Positions 9,412 through 18,132 of a stretch of 64,000 nucleotides of DNA are shown piece by piece. Source of the stretch: Tenuifilum thalassicum (lineage in GTDB: Bacteria; Bacteroidota; Bacteroidia; Bacteroidales; Tenuifilaceae); the NCBI RefSeq assembly GCF_013265555.1, contig NZ_CP041345.1:2030581-2094580 (forward strand). Reading direction: 5' to 3'. The position numbers and the translations under genes are program-made. The notes under the pieces were generated by a model. It was not told the origin of the DNA. It worked only from the letters and a program-made list of their open reading frames with translations, and did no database searches. The stretch's first letter is position 1, and the number at the start of each line of letters is the position of its first letter.

Positions 9412-10104
9412 TCATAACGAGAACTTATACCCTACCCCTTTTACTGTCTTAATGTATTTATCGCCTAGTTTTTCCCTTAGCTTACGAATATGCACATCAA
9501 TTGTCCTATCGCCAACTACAATGTCATCGCCCCAAATAGCTTGGTAAATCTCATCACGAGTAAACACTTTATGTGGTTTACTTTGAAGAAGCGATAAAAG
9601 TTCAAACTCCTTTTTGGGGAGTGTAATCTCGTTCCCATTTAGGTAAACTAGGTAACGTTCCTTATCGATATAAATCCCTTCATTAGGTACTTCCACATTG
9701 GATTCACCAGCCTCAACAATCTGTCCGCTACGCTTTAAGAGAGCTTTGATTCTGCTAATTAAAACTTTTGGTTTAATGGGTTTGGTAATATAATCGTCGC
9801 CACCAGCTTCAAATCCAGCAATTTGACTATAATCCTCGCTTCGGGCCGTTAGAAAAGCTATTAAAGTATTTTTGGTAACTGGTAAATTCCTTAGCTCCTC
9901 ACAGGTTTCAACTCCATCCATATCGGGCATCATAACATCTAGCAAAATTAGATGTGGTTTAAAGCTAATGGCTTTTTCAATTGCCATTTTCCCGTTCGAT
10001 GCCGAATCCACAATAAAACCGTCTTTTTTTAAATTATAAGTTAGGAACTCTACAATGTCGGGTTCATCATCTACTACTAAAATCTTATAGTTCTCTGGAT
10101 TCAT
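9412..10104 (-). CDS. OmpR/PhoB-family response regulator
   Basis: A 230-residue two-domain regulator. The receiver domain (about 7-120) has the acidic pair D12/D13, phospho-acceptor D56 in LLDVMMPDMDG, the FLTARSED switch Thr near 87 and the ITKPIKP lysine near 109. The winged-helix DNA-binding domain (about 135-230) has the PhoB-like FELLSLLQSKPHKVFTRDEI and VDVHIRKLREKLG-type segments. No sensor kinase gene lies next to it, so it is an orphan here. Downstream is the hemerythrin; divergently upstream is the TonB receptor, a candidate target by position only. In Bacteroidota such stand-alone regulators are often called PhoB, but the phosphate link is not shown. Confidence 0.92.
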   Translation of the reverse strand: MNPENYKILVVDDEPDIVEFLTYNLKKDGFIVDSASNGKMAIEKAISFKPHLILLDVMMPDMDGVETCEELRNLPVTKNTLIAFLTARSEDYSQIAGFEAGGDDYITKPIKPKVLISRIKALLKRSGQIVEAGESNVEVPNEGIYIDKERYLVYLNGNEITLPKKEFELLSLLQSKPHKVFTRDEIYQAIWGDDIVVGDRTIDVHIRKLREKLGDKYIKTVKGVGYKFSL

Positions 10105-10121
10105 TTCTTTTGCACTTTTTA

Positions 10122-10129
10122 CAAAGATA
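10122..10129 (-). promoter_or_regulatory. Bacteroidota -7 box for the response regulator
   Basis: TATCTTTG on the minus strand, 17 bases upstream of the response-regulator ATG. It matches TAnnTTTG. Confidence 0.55.
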
Positions 10130-10273
10130 AATAAGAAAGAAAACAGTTAAGCTAACTTAATGTTAACATTTTGAGACAAAACAGCCTTATCGGATTAACA
10201 TAAGTATAACGTTCATTTAAAACGAATACGATTTTATCAGCCTTTCTTTGCAAAGAAAAAATTGAGAAAAATT

Positions 10274-13081
10274 ATGCGTAACACTTTTAAGCAAAAAGTT
10301 ATTACACTAGTAGGCCTAATTATAACGACCCATTCTATAGCTCAGGTTGGTTCAATAACGGGAACAGTATACGACAAGACTCACAATGAATCGCTTGTGG
10401 GCGCTACTATAATAATTGAAGGCACAACATTAGGAACAACAACCGACCTGGATGGACATTTTGAAATAAACAATCTAAAACCAGGGCATTTCAATCTTTC
10501 GGTGTCATTCATCTCATACGAACCCAAGGTTGTAAAGAATATTCTGGTTGAGCCTAACAAAAAGGTCAAATTATACATTGAACTTGAAGAGGTTACAACA
10601 GCCATTGAAGGCGTTACGGTTACAGCCACTCGCAAAACAAATACCGATGTGGCAATGCTAAGCACTATAAAATCGAGTTTATCGGTTGCAAATGGTATTT
10701 CGGCACAGCAAATATCTCGCTCGCAAGATCGTGACGCTTCGGAGTTTATTCGCCGAATCCCTGGCGTTTCAATAATCGACAACCGTTTTGTTGTTGTTCG
10801 TGGACTAAACCAACGTTACAATAATGCATGGCTTAATAACTCATCAACCCCATCAAGCGAGGCTGACCAGAAAGCCTTCTCATTTGATGTGATCCCTAGC
10901 TCAATGATTGATAACGTCCTTATCTACAAAAGTCCTTCACCAGAAATTCCTGCCGATTTTACTGGGGGTTTTATCAAAATATTCACTAAAAATATGCCTA
11001 GCGAAGATTATCTTAGCATTGGCTATTCAACAGGTATAAACACGAGCACCAACTTAAACAGTTTCAAACAGATAACCACCAGCAAAACCGACTGGTTAGG
11101 ATTCGACGACGGTACAAGGAACTTACCTCAAAATTTCCCCTCTTCACTAAAAGGCTTGTCAAACTCTCAACTGGCAGAATATGGAAAAATGTTGAACACA
11201 AGCTGGAATCCACATGTAACTACTGCTATTCCAGAACAAAAATTTAACATCACATTTGGGAAAAAATGGCAAAAGGGTAATAGACAAATTGGGAACATTA
11301 CATCTATATCGTACAGTAACAATCATCAAACTGAAGATATAGCACATAAAGAGTACCAAGTACAGCTTACACCAGGAGAACTACCTCCCATAAATCACAA
11401 TTACACTGATAGTGTTTTTATTCGCAGTGCAAAAATTGGAATACTACATAATTGGACCTTACTAACTGAGAAAAACACAAAAATTGAGTTCAGAAATCTT
11501 TTTAATCTTATTGGGAAAAGCAGCATTCTCATTAGAAATGGTTTTAACGGTCATGAAGGGTTTACCATAAGATCATATCAAGATTATTTTCAAAATCGAA
11601 CAACATACTCGTCGCAATTGGCTGGTGAAAGGAAATGGGGCGAGAACCTAAATAGCAAAATCGACTGGGTAATTGGATACGCCTTATCGTATAAAAACGA
11701 ACCCGACATGAAACAGCTCCGCACAACCCTTCAGGATGAGCCATTGCTACCTCACTATAACGAGTACTACGCTGCTGTTGGGTTAACCCCTTCGGTAAGC
11801 GATGCTGGCAGGTCGTTCCTTAAACTTATTGAGCACACAAGCAGCATTGGAATCAACTATGAGCAAAAGCTCGATTTGAATGGCTGGCAACCAACCATTA
11901 AAGGGGGCATCTACGGCGAATTTAAAACCCGCAGCTTTAACGCTCGAGTATTGGGATTTGCTAAAAACTCTTCCTATACCGAATCGGTTTGGTTACCAAC
12001 TAGTCAAATCTTTAGCCTTGAGAATATAAACACAAGCCCCGATGGCTTCATACTAAAAGAATCCACCTCAAAATCTGACTCTTACGACGTCAACTCTATT
12101 CTGGGAGCCTCCTATTTTGCATTAAACACAAATATTACAAAGAAACTATCTTTTTATGGGGGAATTAGGGCAGAACTTGTAAACCAAAAGTTGAATAGCT
12201 ACAACAGATATGGCTTACCACTCACAGTTAATGACAATAAAATAGACGTTTTCCCTTCGGCAAATCTGACCTATAATTTGAACGATAGGAACCTGTTAAG
12301 ATTAGCTGCTGGTATTTCCATTAATCGACCTGAGTTCCGTGAAATTGCACCATTTTACTTCTATAACTTTAACGATGAAGCAGAATATGTTGGGAAAAGC
12401 GATCTTAAAAGCTGCCTAGTAAACAACTTCGATTTACGATGGGAGCAATACCCTAACACAGGTGAGTTTTTCTCAATTGGGTTGTTCTATAAGAAGTTTA
12501 GTGCACCTATTGAACTTGTATTTAAACCAGCAGGTGCACGTCCACTTTTCACATACGACAATGCAGAAAGTGCTTATAGTGTTGGTGCAGAAATCGAACT
12601 ACGTAAATCTCTTAAAGCCATATCATTACTTAAGGATTTCTATATTTCAATGAATGCTGCACTTATTCATAGCAGAGTTCAATTCCCAAAAGAAAGTATT
12701 TTCAGGGAGAGACCTATGCAGGGGCAATCACCATATCTTGTAAATGCCGGGATATTTTACCAAAACGAGGAAAACAAACTAAACATTGCTATTCAGTACA
12801 ATGTAATTGGTGATAGAATCCAAGCAGTTGGTATTCCATTTCAAAACGAGGAACAAGACATACCCGATTACTACGAAAAGCATCAGCATATGTTAGACTT
12901 AACAATATCAAAAACCTTTGCAAACAACATTGAAATTAAAGCAGGTGTAAAAAATCTACTAAACCAAAAATTTAATATTTACCAAAAATTTAAAGGAGAG
13001 AACAATACCGATATGGACCTTAGCAACAAGCAATACAAGGAGGGTTTATCTTTTTCAATTGGAGCAAATTACAAGTTTTAG
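10274..13081 (+). CDS. TonB-dependent outer-membrane receptor
   Basis: A 935-residue outer-membrane receptor. The ATG at 10274 gives a signal peptide ending SIAQ; the frame opens four codons earlier at a TTG that I do not use. Residues about 25-110 are a carboxypeptidase-regulatory-like (CarbopepD_reg_2) domain (GSITGTVYDK, LVGATIIIEGT). Then come a plug domain (about 130-240, RRIPGVSIIDNRFVVVRGL) and a beta-barrel ending in aromatic F (IGANYKF). It would import a nutrient using proton motive force through TonB/ExbBD, which are not encoded here. It is not a SusC: no SusD gene follows. The lipoprotein at 13754 may be a surface partner. A terminator follows. Confidence 0.92.
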   Translation: MRNTFKQKVITLVGLIITTHSIAQVGSITGTVYDKTHNESLVGATIIIEGTTLGTTTDLDGHFEINNLKPGHFNLSVSFISYEPKVVKNILVEPNKKVKLYIELEEVTTAIEGVTVTATRKTNTDVAMLSTIKSSLSVANGISAQQISRSQDRDASEFIRRIPGVSIIDNRFVVVRGLNQRYNNAWLNNSSTPSSEADQKAFSFDVIPSSMIDNVLIYKSPSPEIPADFTGGFIKIFTKNMPSEDYLSIGYSTGINTSTNLNSFKQITTSKTDWLGFDDGTRNLPQNFPSSLKGLSNSQLAEYGKMLNTSWNPHVTTAIPEQKFNITFGKKWQKGNRQIGNITSISYSNNHQTEDIAHKEYQVQLTPGELPPINHNYTDSVFIRSAKIGILHNWTLLTEKNTKIEFRNLFNLIGKSSILIRNGFNGHEGFTIRSYQDYFQNRTTYSSQLAGERKWGENLNSKIDWVIGYALSYKNEPDMKQLRTTLQDEPLLPHYNEYYAAVGLTPSVSDAGRSFLKLIEHTSSIGINYEQKLDLNGWQPTIKGGIYGEFKTRSFNARVLGFAKNSSYTESVWLPTSQIFSLENINTSPDGFILKESTSKSDSYDVNSILGASYFALNTNITKKLSFYGGIRAELVNQKLNSYNRYGLPLTVNDNKIDVFPSANLTYNLNDRNLLRLAAGISINRPEFREIAPFYFYNFNDEAEYVGKSDLKSCLVNNFDLRWEQYPNTGEFFSIGLFYKKFSAPIELVFKPAGARPLFTYDNAESAYSVGAEIELRKSLKAISLLKDFYISMNAALIHSRVQFPKESIFRERPMQGQSPYLVNAGIFYQNEENKLNIAIQYNVIGDRIQAVGIPFQNEEQDIPDYYEKHQHMLDLTISKTFANNIEIKAGVKNLLNQKFNIYQKFKGENNTDMDLSNKQYKEGLSFSIGANYKF

Positions 13082-13101
13082 AACATGGTTTTCTAAAGTA
13101 G

Positions 13102-13130
13102 CGGATGTTTTTAAAGGCATCCGTTTTTTT
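13102..13130 (+). terminator. Terminator after the TonB receptor
   Basis: Stem CGGATG / CATCCG followed by seven T, starting 20 bases after the receptor stop. Confidence 0.8.
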
Positions 13131-13241
13131 CAAACATATTCCAGAATTAATTATTTCTTAACAAACACTTCATCTACATTTAAACACTAACAAATTAATA
13201 TACACTTACTTTGTATCAGTTAAACAAAAAAAGAAGAAGAA

Positions 13242-13583
13242 ATGAAAAAGTTAGCAGTTATCCTAATAGCAACCATTTTAGCAGCAAATGTTGTAAGTGC
13301 TAGAAATGATGATAAGAAAGAAGCAAAATCTTCCAATACATCTTCAATGGTTAAAACCATAAAAGGTGTAGTAGTAGACAAAACTACTGGCGAAGGTCTT
13401 GCAGGTGCTTCAGTAATGGTTAACGACAAGGTTATATACACTGATTTTGAAGGTAATTTTAGCGTAAAACTCTCAGAGCCAAAAGCAAAAATTAGAGTTG
13501 GATTAATATCATATTCAACAACCGAACTTGAAATCAACAAAAACTTAAACGAGTTAAAAGTAGAGCTAGATGCTGTTGAATAG
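13242..13583 (+). CDS. Small secreted carboxypeptidase-regulatory-like protein
   Basis: A 113-residue exported protein. It has a signal peptide (MKKLAVILIATILAANVVSA), a short charged Ser/Lys linker, and one CarbopepD_reg-like Ig-type domain from about residue 38 to the end (IKGVVVDKTTGEGLAGASVMV and the TDFEGNFSVKL turn). The fold equals the N-terminal domain of the upstream TonB receptor but stands alone. Function is unknown; such free domains are common in Bacteroidota. It is bracketed by terminators at 13102 and 13611, so it forms its own transcript. Confidence 0.75.
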   Translation: MKKLAVILIATILAANVVSARNDDKKEAKSSNTSSMVKTIKGVVVDKTTGEGLAGASVMVNDKVIYTDFEGNFSVKLSEPKAKIRVGLISYSTTELEINKNLNELKVELDAVE

Positions 13584-13610
13584 ACGATAAAAAAGGTATT
13601 TTCACATTCA

Positions 13611-13640
13611 GAGGCTGTAGGTTAATTACAGCCTCTTTTT
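13611..13640 (+). terminator. Terminator after the small secreted protein
   Basis: Perfect nine-base stem GAGGCTGTA / TACAGCCTC followed by five T, 27 bases after the stop. Confidence 0.9.
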
Positions 13641-13711
13641 ATTAGCTCAAACCTAACATTTAACTAATGTAATGGTAAACCAGGCTTAACCCGAATATCC
13701 TACATATACGA

Positions 13712-13719
13712 TACTTTTG
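13712..13719 (+). promoter_or_regulatory. Bacteroidota -7 box TACTTTTG
   Basis: TAnnTTTG match 35 bases upstream of the lipoprotein ATG and downstream of the preceding terminator. Confidence 0.45.
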
Positions 13720-13753
13720 AAATGTAAAAACAAACCAATAAATATTAAAAGTT

Positions 13754-15103
13754 ATGAATCGATCAAAAACAAATCTTCTATTAGCGGCATTGACCGTTCT
13801 AGGCATTCTGCTAACATCATGTGAAAAAGACGAGGGAACAAACACAATTCCTCAAGGTACCAAAAAGACTGTAACTGGCGAAATTTCTGAAAACACATTA
13901 TGGGCAGCTGAAGATACCATCTTCCTCGATGGATTTGTATATGTTAAACCAGGTGTAACCCTTACAATTGAACCTGGTACAATAATAAAGGGGATTAGTG
14001 ACACAAAAGCGTGTCTGATTGTTGAACGTGGTGCCAAAATTGAAGCTAATGGAACAGCCCAAAAACCAATAGTATTCACAAGCGATAAGCCTGCTGGTGA
14101 ACGGAAGCCTGGCGATTGGGCTGGCATTATTATATGCGGGAAAGCGCCAATAAACCAAACAGGTGGCGAAGCTGAGATTGAAGGCGGAACAGGTGCCACT
14201 TTCGGAGGTTCCGATCCTAACGACAACTCAGGAACTTTACATTATGTTCGAATTGAATTTGCTGGCTACGAGGTTTCAAATGGAAATGAGATTAACGGAT
14301 TAACCCTTGGTGGGGTCGGTAGCGGAACTACCATTGAATATGTTCAAGTTTCATTTGGACGCGACGACTCATTTGAATGGTTTGGTGGCACTGTAAATGC
14401 TAAATACCTTGTATCGTACCGTGCAGGTGACGACGATTTTGATACTGATAATGGTTTCAGCGGAAATGTTCAATTCGGTTTTATCCTTAGAGGCCCAGAA
14501 GAAGCAGACAAAACCGACGCTTCAAACGGATTCGAATCAGATAACGATGCTAGCGGTTCTTCAAACAGTCCACTTACTTCGGCCAAATTTAGCAACATCA
14601 CCATCCTAGGCCCATACGCAACAAAAGACCAACAAAACGTTAATCCTAATCACAAGTATGGGTTACGACTTAGAAGAAACACCCGACTAAGCCTTTACAA
14701 CTCAATAATTGCAGGTTTCAACACAGGTCTATATATCGAAGGCCCTTCAAAGAATTTATATAACACTGCCAACGGCCCTGAGATTAAGAACTGTATCATG
14801 GCAGGAATGATTAAAAACTACAACGTTAAAACCGATGGATCTTCACTTACAGAACAAGAATATGATGCAATGTTTACAAATGGCAATAACACCTTATTTG
14901 ATGAGAATTCACAGCTAAAAATATCCAACTCATGGAACTGGGGAAATGTTAATCCTTTACCAGAATCGGGTTCACCAGTGTTAAACGGTGCATCTTTCGA
15001 AGGACTTACTGGATTTGAACAAGTTTCGTTCCGTGGGGCTTTTGGATCAACAAATTGGACCGCTCAATGGTGCAACTGGGATCCTCAAAACACTGCCTAC
15101 TAA
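13754..15103 (+). CDS. Surface lipoprotein, beta-helix type
   Basis: A 449-residue lipoprotein. The signal sequence ends in the lipobox LLTS-C with Cys23 as the lipidated residue. The mature protein is rich in Gly/Asn/Asp and beta-strand repeats such as GVTLTIEPGTIIKG, THYVRIEFAG-like and SGTTIEYVQVSFG. These fit a right-handed parallel beta-helix found in a large Bacteroidota lipoprotein family that is often encoded beside TonB receptors. It could be a surface ligand-binding partner of the receptor at 10274; this is inferred from position and family habit. No catalytic residues are evident. A strong terminator follows. Confidence 0.7.
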   Translation: MNRSKTNLLLAALTVLGILLTSCEKDEGTNTIPQGTKKTVTGEISENTLWAAEDTIFLDGFVYVKPGVTLTIEPGTIIKGISDTKACLIVERGAKIEANGTAQKPIVFTSDKPAGERKPGDWAGIIICGKAPINQTGGEAEIEGGTGATFGGSDPNDNSGTLHYVRIEFAGYEVSNGNEINGLTLGGVGSGTTIEYVQVSFGRDDSFEWFGGTVNAKYLVSYRAGDDDFDTDNGFSGNVQFGFILRGPEEADKTDASNGFESDNDASGSSNSPLTSAKFSNITILGPYATKDQQNVNPNHKYGLRLRRNTRLSLYNSIIAGFNTGLYIEGPSKNLYNTANGPEIKNCIMAGMIKNYNVKTDGSSLTEQEYDAMFTNGNNTLFDENSQLKISNSWNWGNVNPLPESGSPVLNGASFEGLTGFEQVSFRGAFGSTNWTAQWCNWDPQNTAY

Positions 15104-15122
15104 TCGGTTGCAAAACGTTTTC

Positions 15123-15153
15123 AAAAACTTCCCAAAAAACCGGGAAGTTTTTT
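15123..15153 (+). terminator. Terminator after the lipoprotein
   Basis: Eleven-base stem AAAAACTTCCC / GGGAAGTTTTT with a short loop and a terminal T run. Confidence 0.9.
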
Positions 15154-15197
15154 GCACCTTTTTTAATAACCATTCGTTTAAGTATAAAAAAAACGCT

Positions 15198-15656
15198 ATG
15201 AGGTCATTTATTACGCTACTCTTATCTTTAATTTGTTTTGTTGGTTTTTCTCAATCGAATGTTGTTGAGCGCGATGGGAAATATTACGATGAAAATGGGA
15301 ATGCCTTTTCTGGCATCTACTCTTTATACCATAACAATGGGAAAATCAAGGTTAAAGCAACAATTAGCAATGGCCTTCCCAATGGAGAAATGACCTTTTT
15401 CTATCCTTCTGGAAAAATTAAAGAAAAAAGGGTATACACAAATGGTATAAAAAATGGCAAATGGGAAAAATGGAACGAGCAAGGGGTAAAAACTTCTGAA
15501 GCTAATTTTTCAAATGGCCAAAAACATGGCAAATGGTATGTCTGGGACGATAATGGCACATTACGATACGACATGACCTACACCAATGGTAAAAAAAGCG
15601 GCACTTGGATCATATTTGATGAAAATGGAAAGGAATTATCACGTAAAAAATATTAG
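15198..15656 (+). CDS. Secreted MORN-like repeat protein
   Basis: A 152-residue exported protein. The start at 15198 gives a signal peptide ending VGFSQ; the frame is open further upstream but that part overlaps the previous gene and terminator. After the signal come about five 22-23-residue repeats of the form NG..NGEMTFFYPSGKIKEK, NGIKNGKWEKWNEQGVK and NGQKHGKWYVWDDNG. This is the repeat of the YwqK/MORN-variant family, often annotated as an antitoxin although no toxin partner exists here. Its function is unknown; an extracytoplasmic structural or binding role is the most one can say. Confidence 0.8.
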   Translation: MRSFITLLLSLICFVGFSQSNVVERDGKYYDENGNAFSGIYSLYHNNGKIKVKATISNGLPNGEMTFFYPSGKIKEKRVYTNGIKNGKWEKWNEQGVKTSEANFSNGQKHGKWYVWDDNGTLRYDMTYTNGKKSGTWIIFDENGKELSRKKY

Positions 15657-15731
15657 TTAGATATTTAATAAACTTACACATCCAGAGAATCCTACTATTT
15701 TACTCAAATTCATTTCTTACATATCATAATT

Positions 15732-15760
15732 TAATCCGGTTTAGCCGGATTATTTTTTTT
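15732..15760 (+). terminator. Terminator after the MORN-like gene
   Basis: Stem TAATCCGG / CCGGATTA (eight pairs, five-base loop) followed by eight T. Confidence 0.88.
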
Positions 15761-15861
15761 GAATTCGACAACACGTTGAACTAAATTGCTTTTAAAAGGT
15801 TTTATATATTACTTGCCTTTAAACCAATTTTGTAATAATTTTATATGTAAAACCTCGTGTT

Positions 15862-16896
15862 ATGCGAAATTCTTTATTAATGCTACTTTTTTTCGGTTTT
15901 GTACAGGCAAGCTATGCTTTTGCTGGTATTAATGGCATTAGTTTTTACAAGAAATTTTCTGATATTGATAAAGACATTCGTAACGACCAGTATGGTAAGG
16001 TTTCGGCTATTGTTGTCATTAACTCTAAGGGGCAAAAACTTTTTGAGCAATATTACGGTTTTACGAACAAGTACACTTTAAATCAAATTAGCTCTGTAAC
16101 TAAAAGTATAACATCCATTGCAGTTGGAATTTGTATCGATAAAGGATTAATTGAATCTATCGAAAAGCCAATCTACATCTACTTTCCTGAATACGAGGAA
16201 ACTTTTAAGAAACAACCGCTATTCAAACAGATAACCATAAAGCATCTTCTAAATCAAACCACTGGCTTAAAGTGGAACGAGTGGTTATTTCCATATAACT
16301 ACGCATCAAATAGTTTAATAGCACTTCTTGAAGAGAAAAAGAATTGGTTAGATCGATTCTTCTCCCTCTCTTTCGATACTATACCTGGGACTAAATTCAA
16401 CTACAATAGTCTTTCGTCGCAGGTGCTAGCAGAAATAGTTAGCAGGGTAAGCGGAAAACCTTTCAATAATTTTGTTGACAACCATATTTTCAAACCATTA
16501 AGAATCGAAAATTTCCACTGGGATCAGTATCCCAACAACCCATACCCTGCTTGGGGAGGAATATCATTATCGACTTACGATATGGCAAAAATTGGGCTTC
16601 TACTTTTAAACGAAGGCACCTTCTCAGGAAATTATATTGTTTCAAGCAAGTGGACAAATGAATCGTCAAAGTTGAACATTAAAATTGACAGTAGCACTGG
16701 TTATGGTCTGCACTGGTGGATATTACTGGAAAATGATAAACCAGCAATGTACTATGCAGCAGGCTATGGCGATCAATACGTATTTGTGGTTCCAAGCAAG
16801 GATATAATAGTTGCCATTAGTTCAAAAAATTTCACTGATTATCGTTGGCCAAAATCCGTTATTGACCTCGCAAAAAGCATTGTTAAAAAAATATGA
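15862..16896 (+). CDS. Secreted serine hydrolase of the beta-lactamase/class C family
   Basis: A 344-residue exported protein with a signal peptide (RNSLLMLLFFGFVQASYAFA). It has the SxxK nucleophile motif in SSVTKSIT (about residues 77-84), the YxN motif in FNYNSLSSQ (about 178) and a late G-rich GYGDQ segment replacing the usual KTG box. This is the serine beta-lactamase-like fold shared by esterases, D-aminopeptidases and penicillin-binding proteins. Most stand-alone members of this kind are esterases or peptidases, not resistance enzymes. It is followed 27 bases later by the DHOD-like gene on the same strand; no functional link is evident. Confidence 0.85.
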   Translation: MRNSLLMLLFFGFVQASYAFAGINGISFYKKFSDIDKDIRNDQYGKVSAIVVINSKGQKLFEQYYGFTNKYTLNQISSVTKSITSIAVGICIDKGLIESIEKPIYIYFPEYEETFKKQPLFKQITIKHLLNQTTGLKWNEWLFPYNYASNSLIALLEEKKNWLDRFFSLSFDTIPGTKFNYNSLSSQVLAEIVSRVSGKPFNNFVDNHIFKPLRIENFHWDQYPNNPYPAWGGISLSTYDMAKIGLLLLNEGTFSGNYIVSSKWTNESSKLNIKIDSSTGYGLHWWILLENDKPAMYYAAGYGDQYVFVVPSKDIIVAISSKNFTDYRWPKSVIDLAKSIVKKI

Positions 16897-16923
16897 TTAA
16901 ACAACCCCCTAATACCAAATATT

Positions 16924-17934
16924 ATGTCAAAATTAAAAACTAACTATTTAGGAATAGAGCTAAAGAACCCGCTAATAGTGGGAGCTTCATCGCTCACTTC
17001 AAACATCGACACCCTCAAAGCCATTGAAAAAGCTGGAGCTGGTGCCGTTGTTTTTAAATCATTATTCGAGGAGCAAATTCAGCTCGAGGAGCTGGAAATG
17101 GAAAACGAACTGGAAGAGTATAACGAACGCCATGCCGAGATGGTAAAACTCTTCCCTACTCTAAAGCATGCTGGTCCAGCCGATCATCTTGCAAAACTAA
17201 AAAGGGCAAAGGAAGAACTTAGCATTCCTGTAATAGGTAGCCTAAACGCCATGCACCCCGACACCTGGGCTGAATATGCCATTGCAATTTCCGAAACTGG
17301 TGTTGATGCATTGGAGTTGAACTTCTATACTACTCCTAAAGATTTTGAGGTTGAAGGAAAAACAATTATTCAATCCCAAATTGAAATTCTTAAAAGTGTA
17401 AAAGAAAATATCAAAATTCCAGTAAGCGTTAAACTAAGCCCATTCTACACAAATCCTCTTGATGTAATCGGCAAGTTTGACAAAATCGAAGTGGAAGGTT
17501 TTGTTCTATTCAACAGGTTATTCCAACCCGATATCGATATTGAGAAAGAGGAACTCATACAAACAATCATACTTAGCGAACCTGATGCCAATAGATTACC
17601 ACTTAGGTTCATTGGTCTGCTTTATGGCCATATTGCTGCCGATATTTGCGCAGCAACTGGTATTTTGAATGGAACCGATGCAATTAAAATGATACTTGCT
17701 GGAGCAAATGCATTCCAAGTTGTTAGCACACTTTACAAAAATGGTATAGAGCACATTACCAAAATTTTAGCTCAAATCGAATTATGGATGAGTAGAAAAG
17801 GATATGAATCTATCGATGATTTCAAAGGAAAATTATCCAAGAAAAATCTCCACGATCCATTTGCTTACCGTAGAGCACAATATGTCGATATTCTTCTACG
17901 TTCAAATGATATTCTTAAATCTAACTCATTATAA
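16924..17934 (+). CDS. Dihydroorotate dehydrogenase-like flavoprotein
   Basis: A 336-residue TIM-barrel FMN protein of the PyrD-like family. It begins with the DHOD-type strand LGIELKNPLIVGASSLTSN, and has PVIGSLNAM and SVKLSPFYTNP strands and an FNRLFQPDID segment that align with the FMN-binding face. The length is like class 1 DHOD. The canonical N-C-P-N/Cys active-site loop is not obvious, the equivalent region reading LNFYTTPK. Bacteroidota carry this paralogue in addition to true PyrD, and its substrate is not established. A terminator follows the stop. Confidence 0.82.
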   Translation: MSKLKTNYLGIELKNPLIVGASSLTSNIDTLKAIEKAGAGAVVFKSLFEEQIQLEELEMENELEEYNERHAEMVKLFPTLKHAGPADHLAKLKRAKEELSIPVIGSLNAMHPDTWAEYAIAISETGVDALELNFYTTPKDFEVEGKTIIQSQIEILKSVKENIKIPVSVKLSPFYTNPLDVIGKFDKIEVEGFVLFNRLFQPDIDIEKEELIQTIILSEPDANRLPLRFIGLLYGHIAADICAATGILNGTDAIKMILAGANAFQVVSTLYKNGIEHITKILAQIELWMSRKGYESIDDFKGKLSKKNLHDPFAYRRAQYVDILLRSNDILKSNSL

Positions 17935-17957
17935 TTCACACGAAAAGATGTATAGCT

Positions 17958-17981
17958 GAGCCAGGTAATCCTGGCTCTTTT
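17958..17981 (+). terminator. Terminator after the DHOD-like gene
   Basis: Perfect eight-base stem GAGCCAGG / CCTGGCTC with a TAAT loop and four T. Confidence 0.85.
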
Positions 17982-18132
17982 CATAAACAGCTGATTACAT
18001 GAAACATGAAAGAATGTTGATAAATTTTTATTTATAATCCACATTTTAACCCTTTAAAAAAATACCTTATAGCTAATTTAGCAGATAACTAGCAAATTGC
18101 ATATTACACTAATTCAGCAACATACAAATACA

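Noticed and set aside
10274-15103. A polysaccharide utilisation locus (SusC/SusD type)
   Set aside because: No SusD-like gene or glycoside hydrolase lies nearby, and the lipoprotein at 13754 is a beta-helix protein, not a SusD.
15198-15656. Antitoxin of a toxin-antitoxin pair, as YwqK-type repeats are often annotated
   Set aside because: It has a signal peptide and no toxin-like neighbour; only the MORN-like repeat is supported.
15862-16896. Beta-lactamase resistance gene
   Set aside because: The fold is shared by esterases and peptidases and the KTG box is not standard; no sign of a resistance function.
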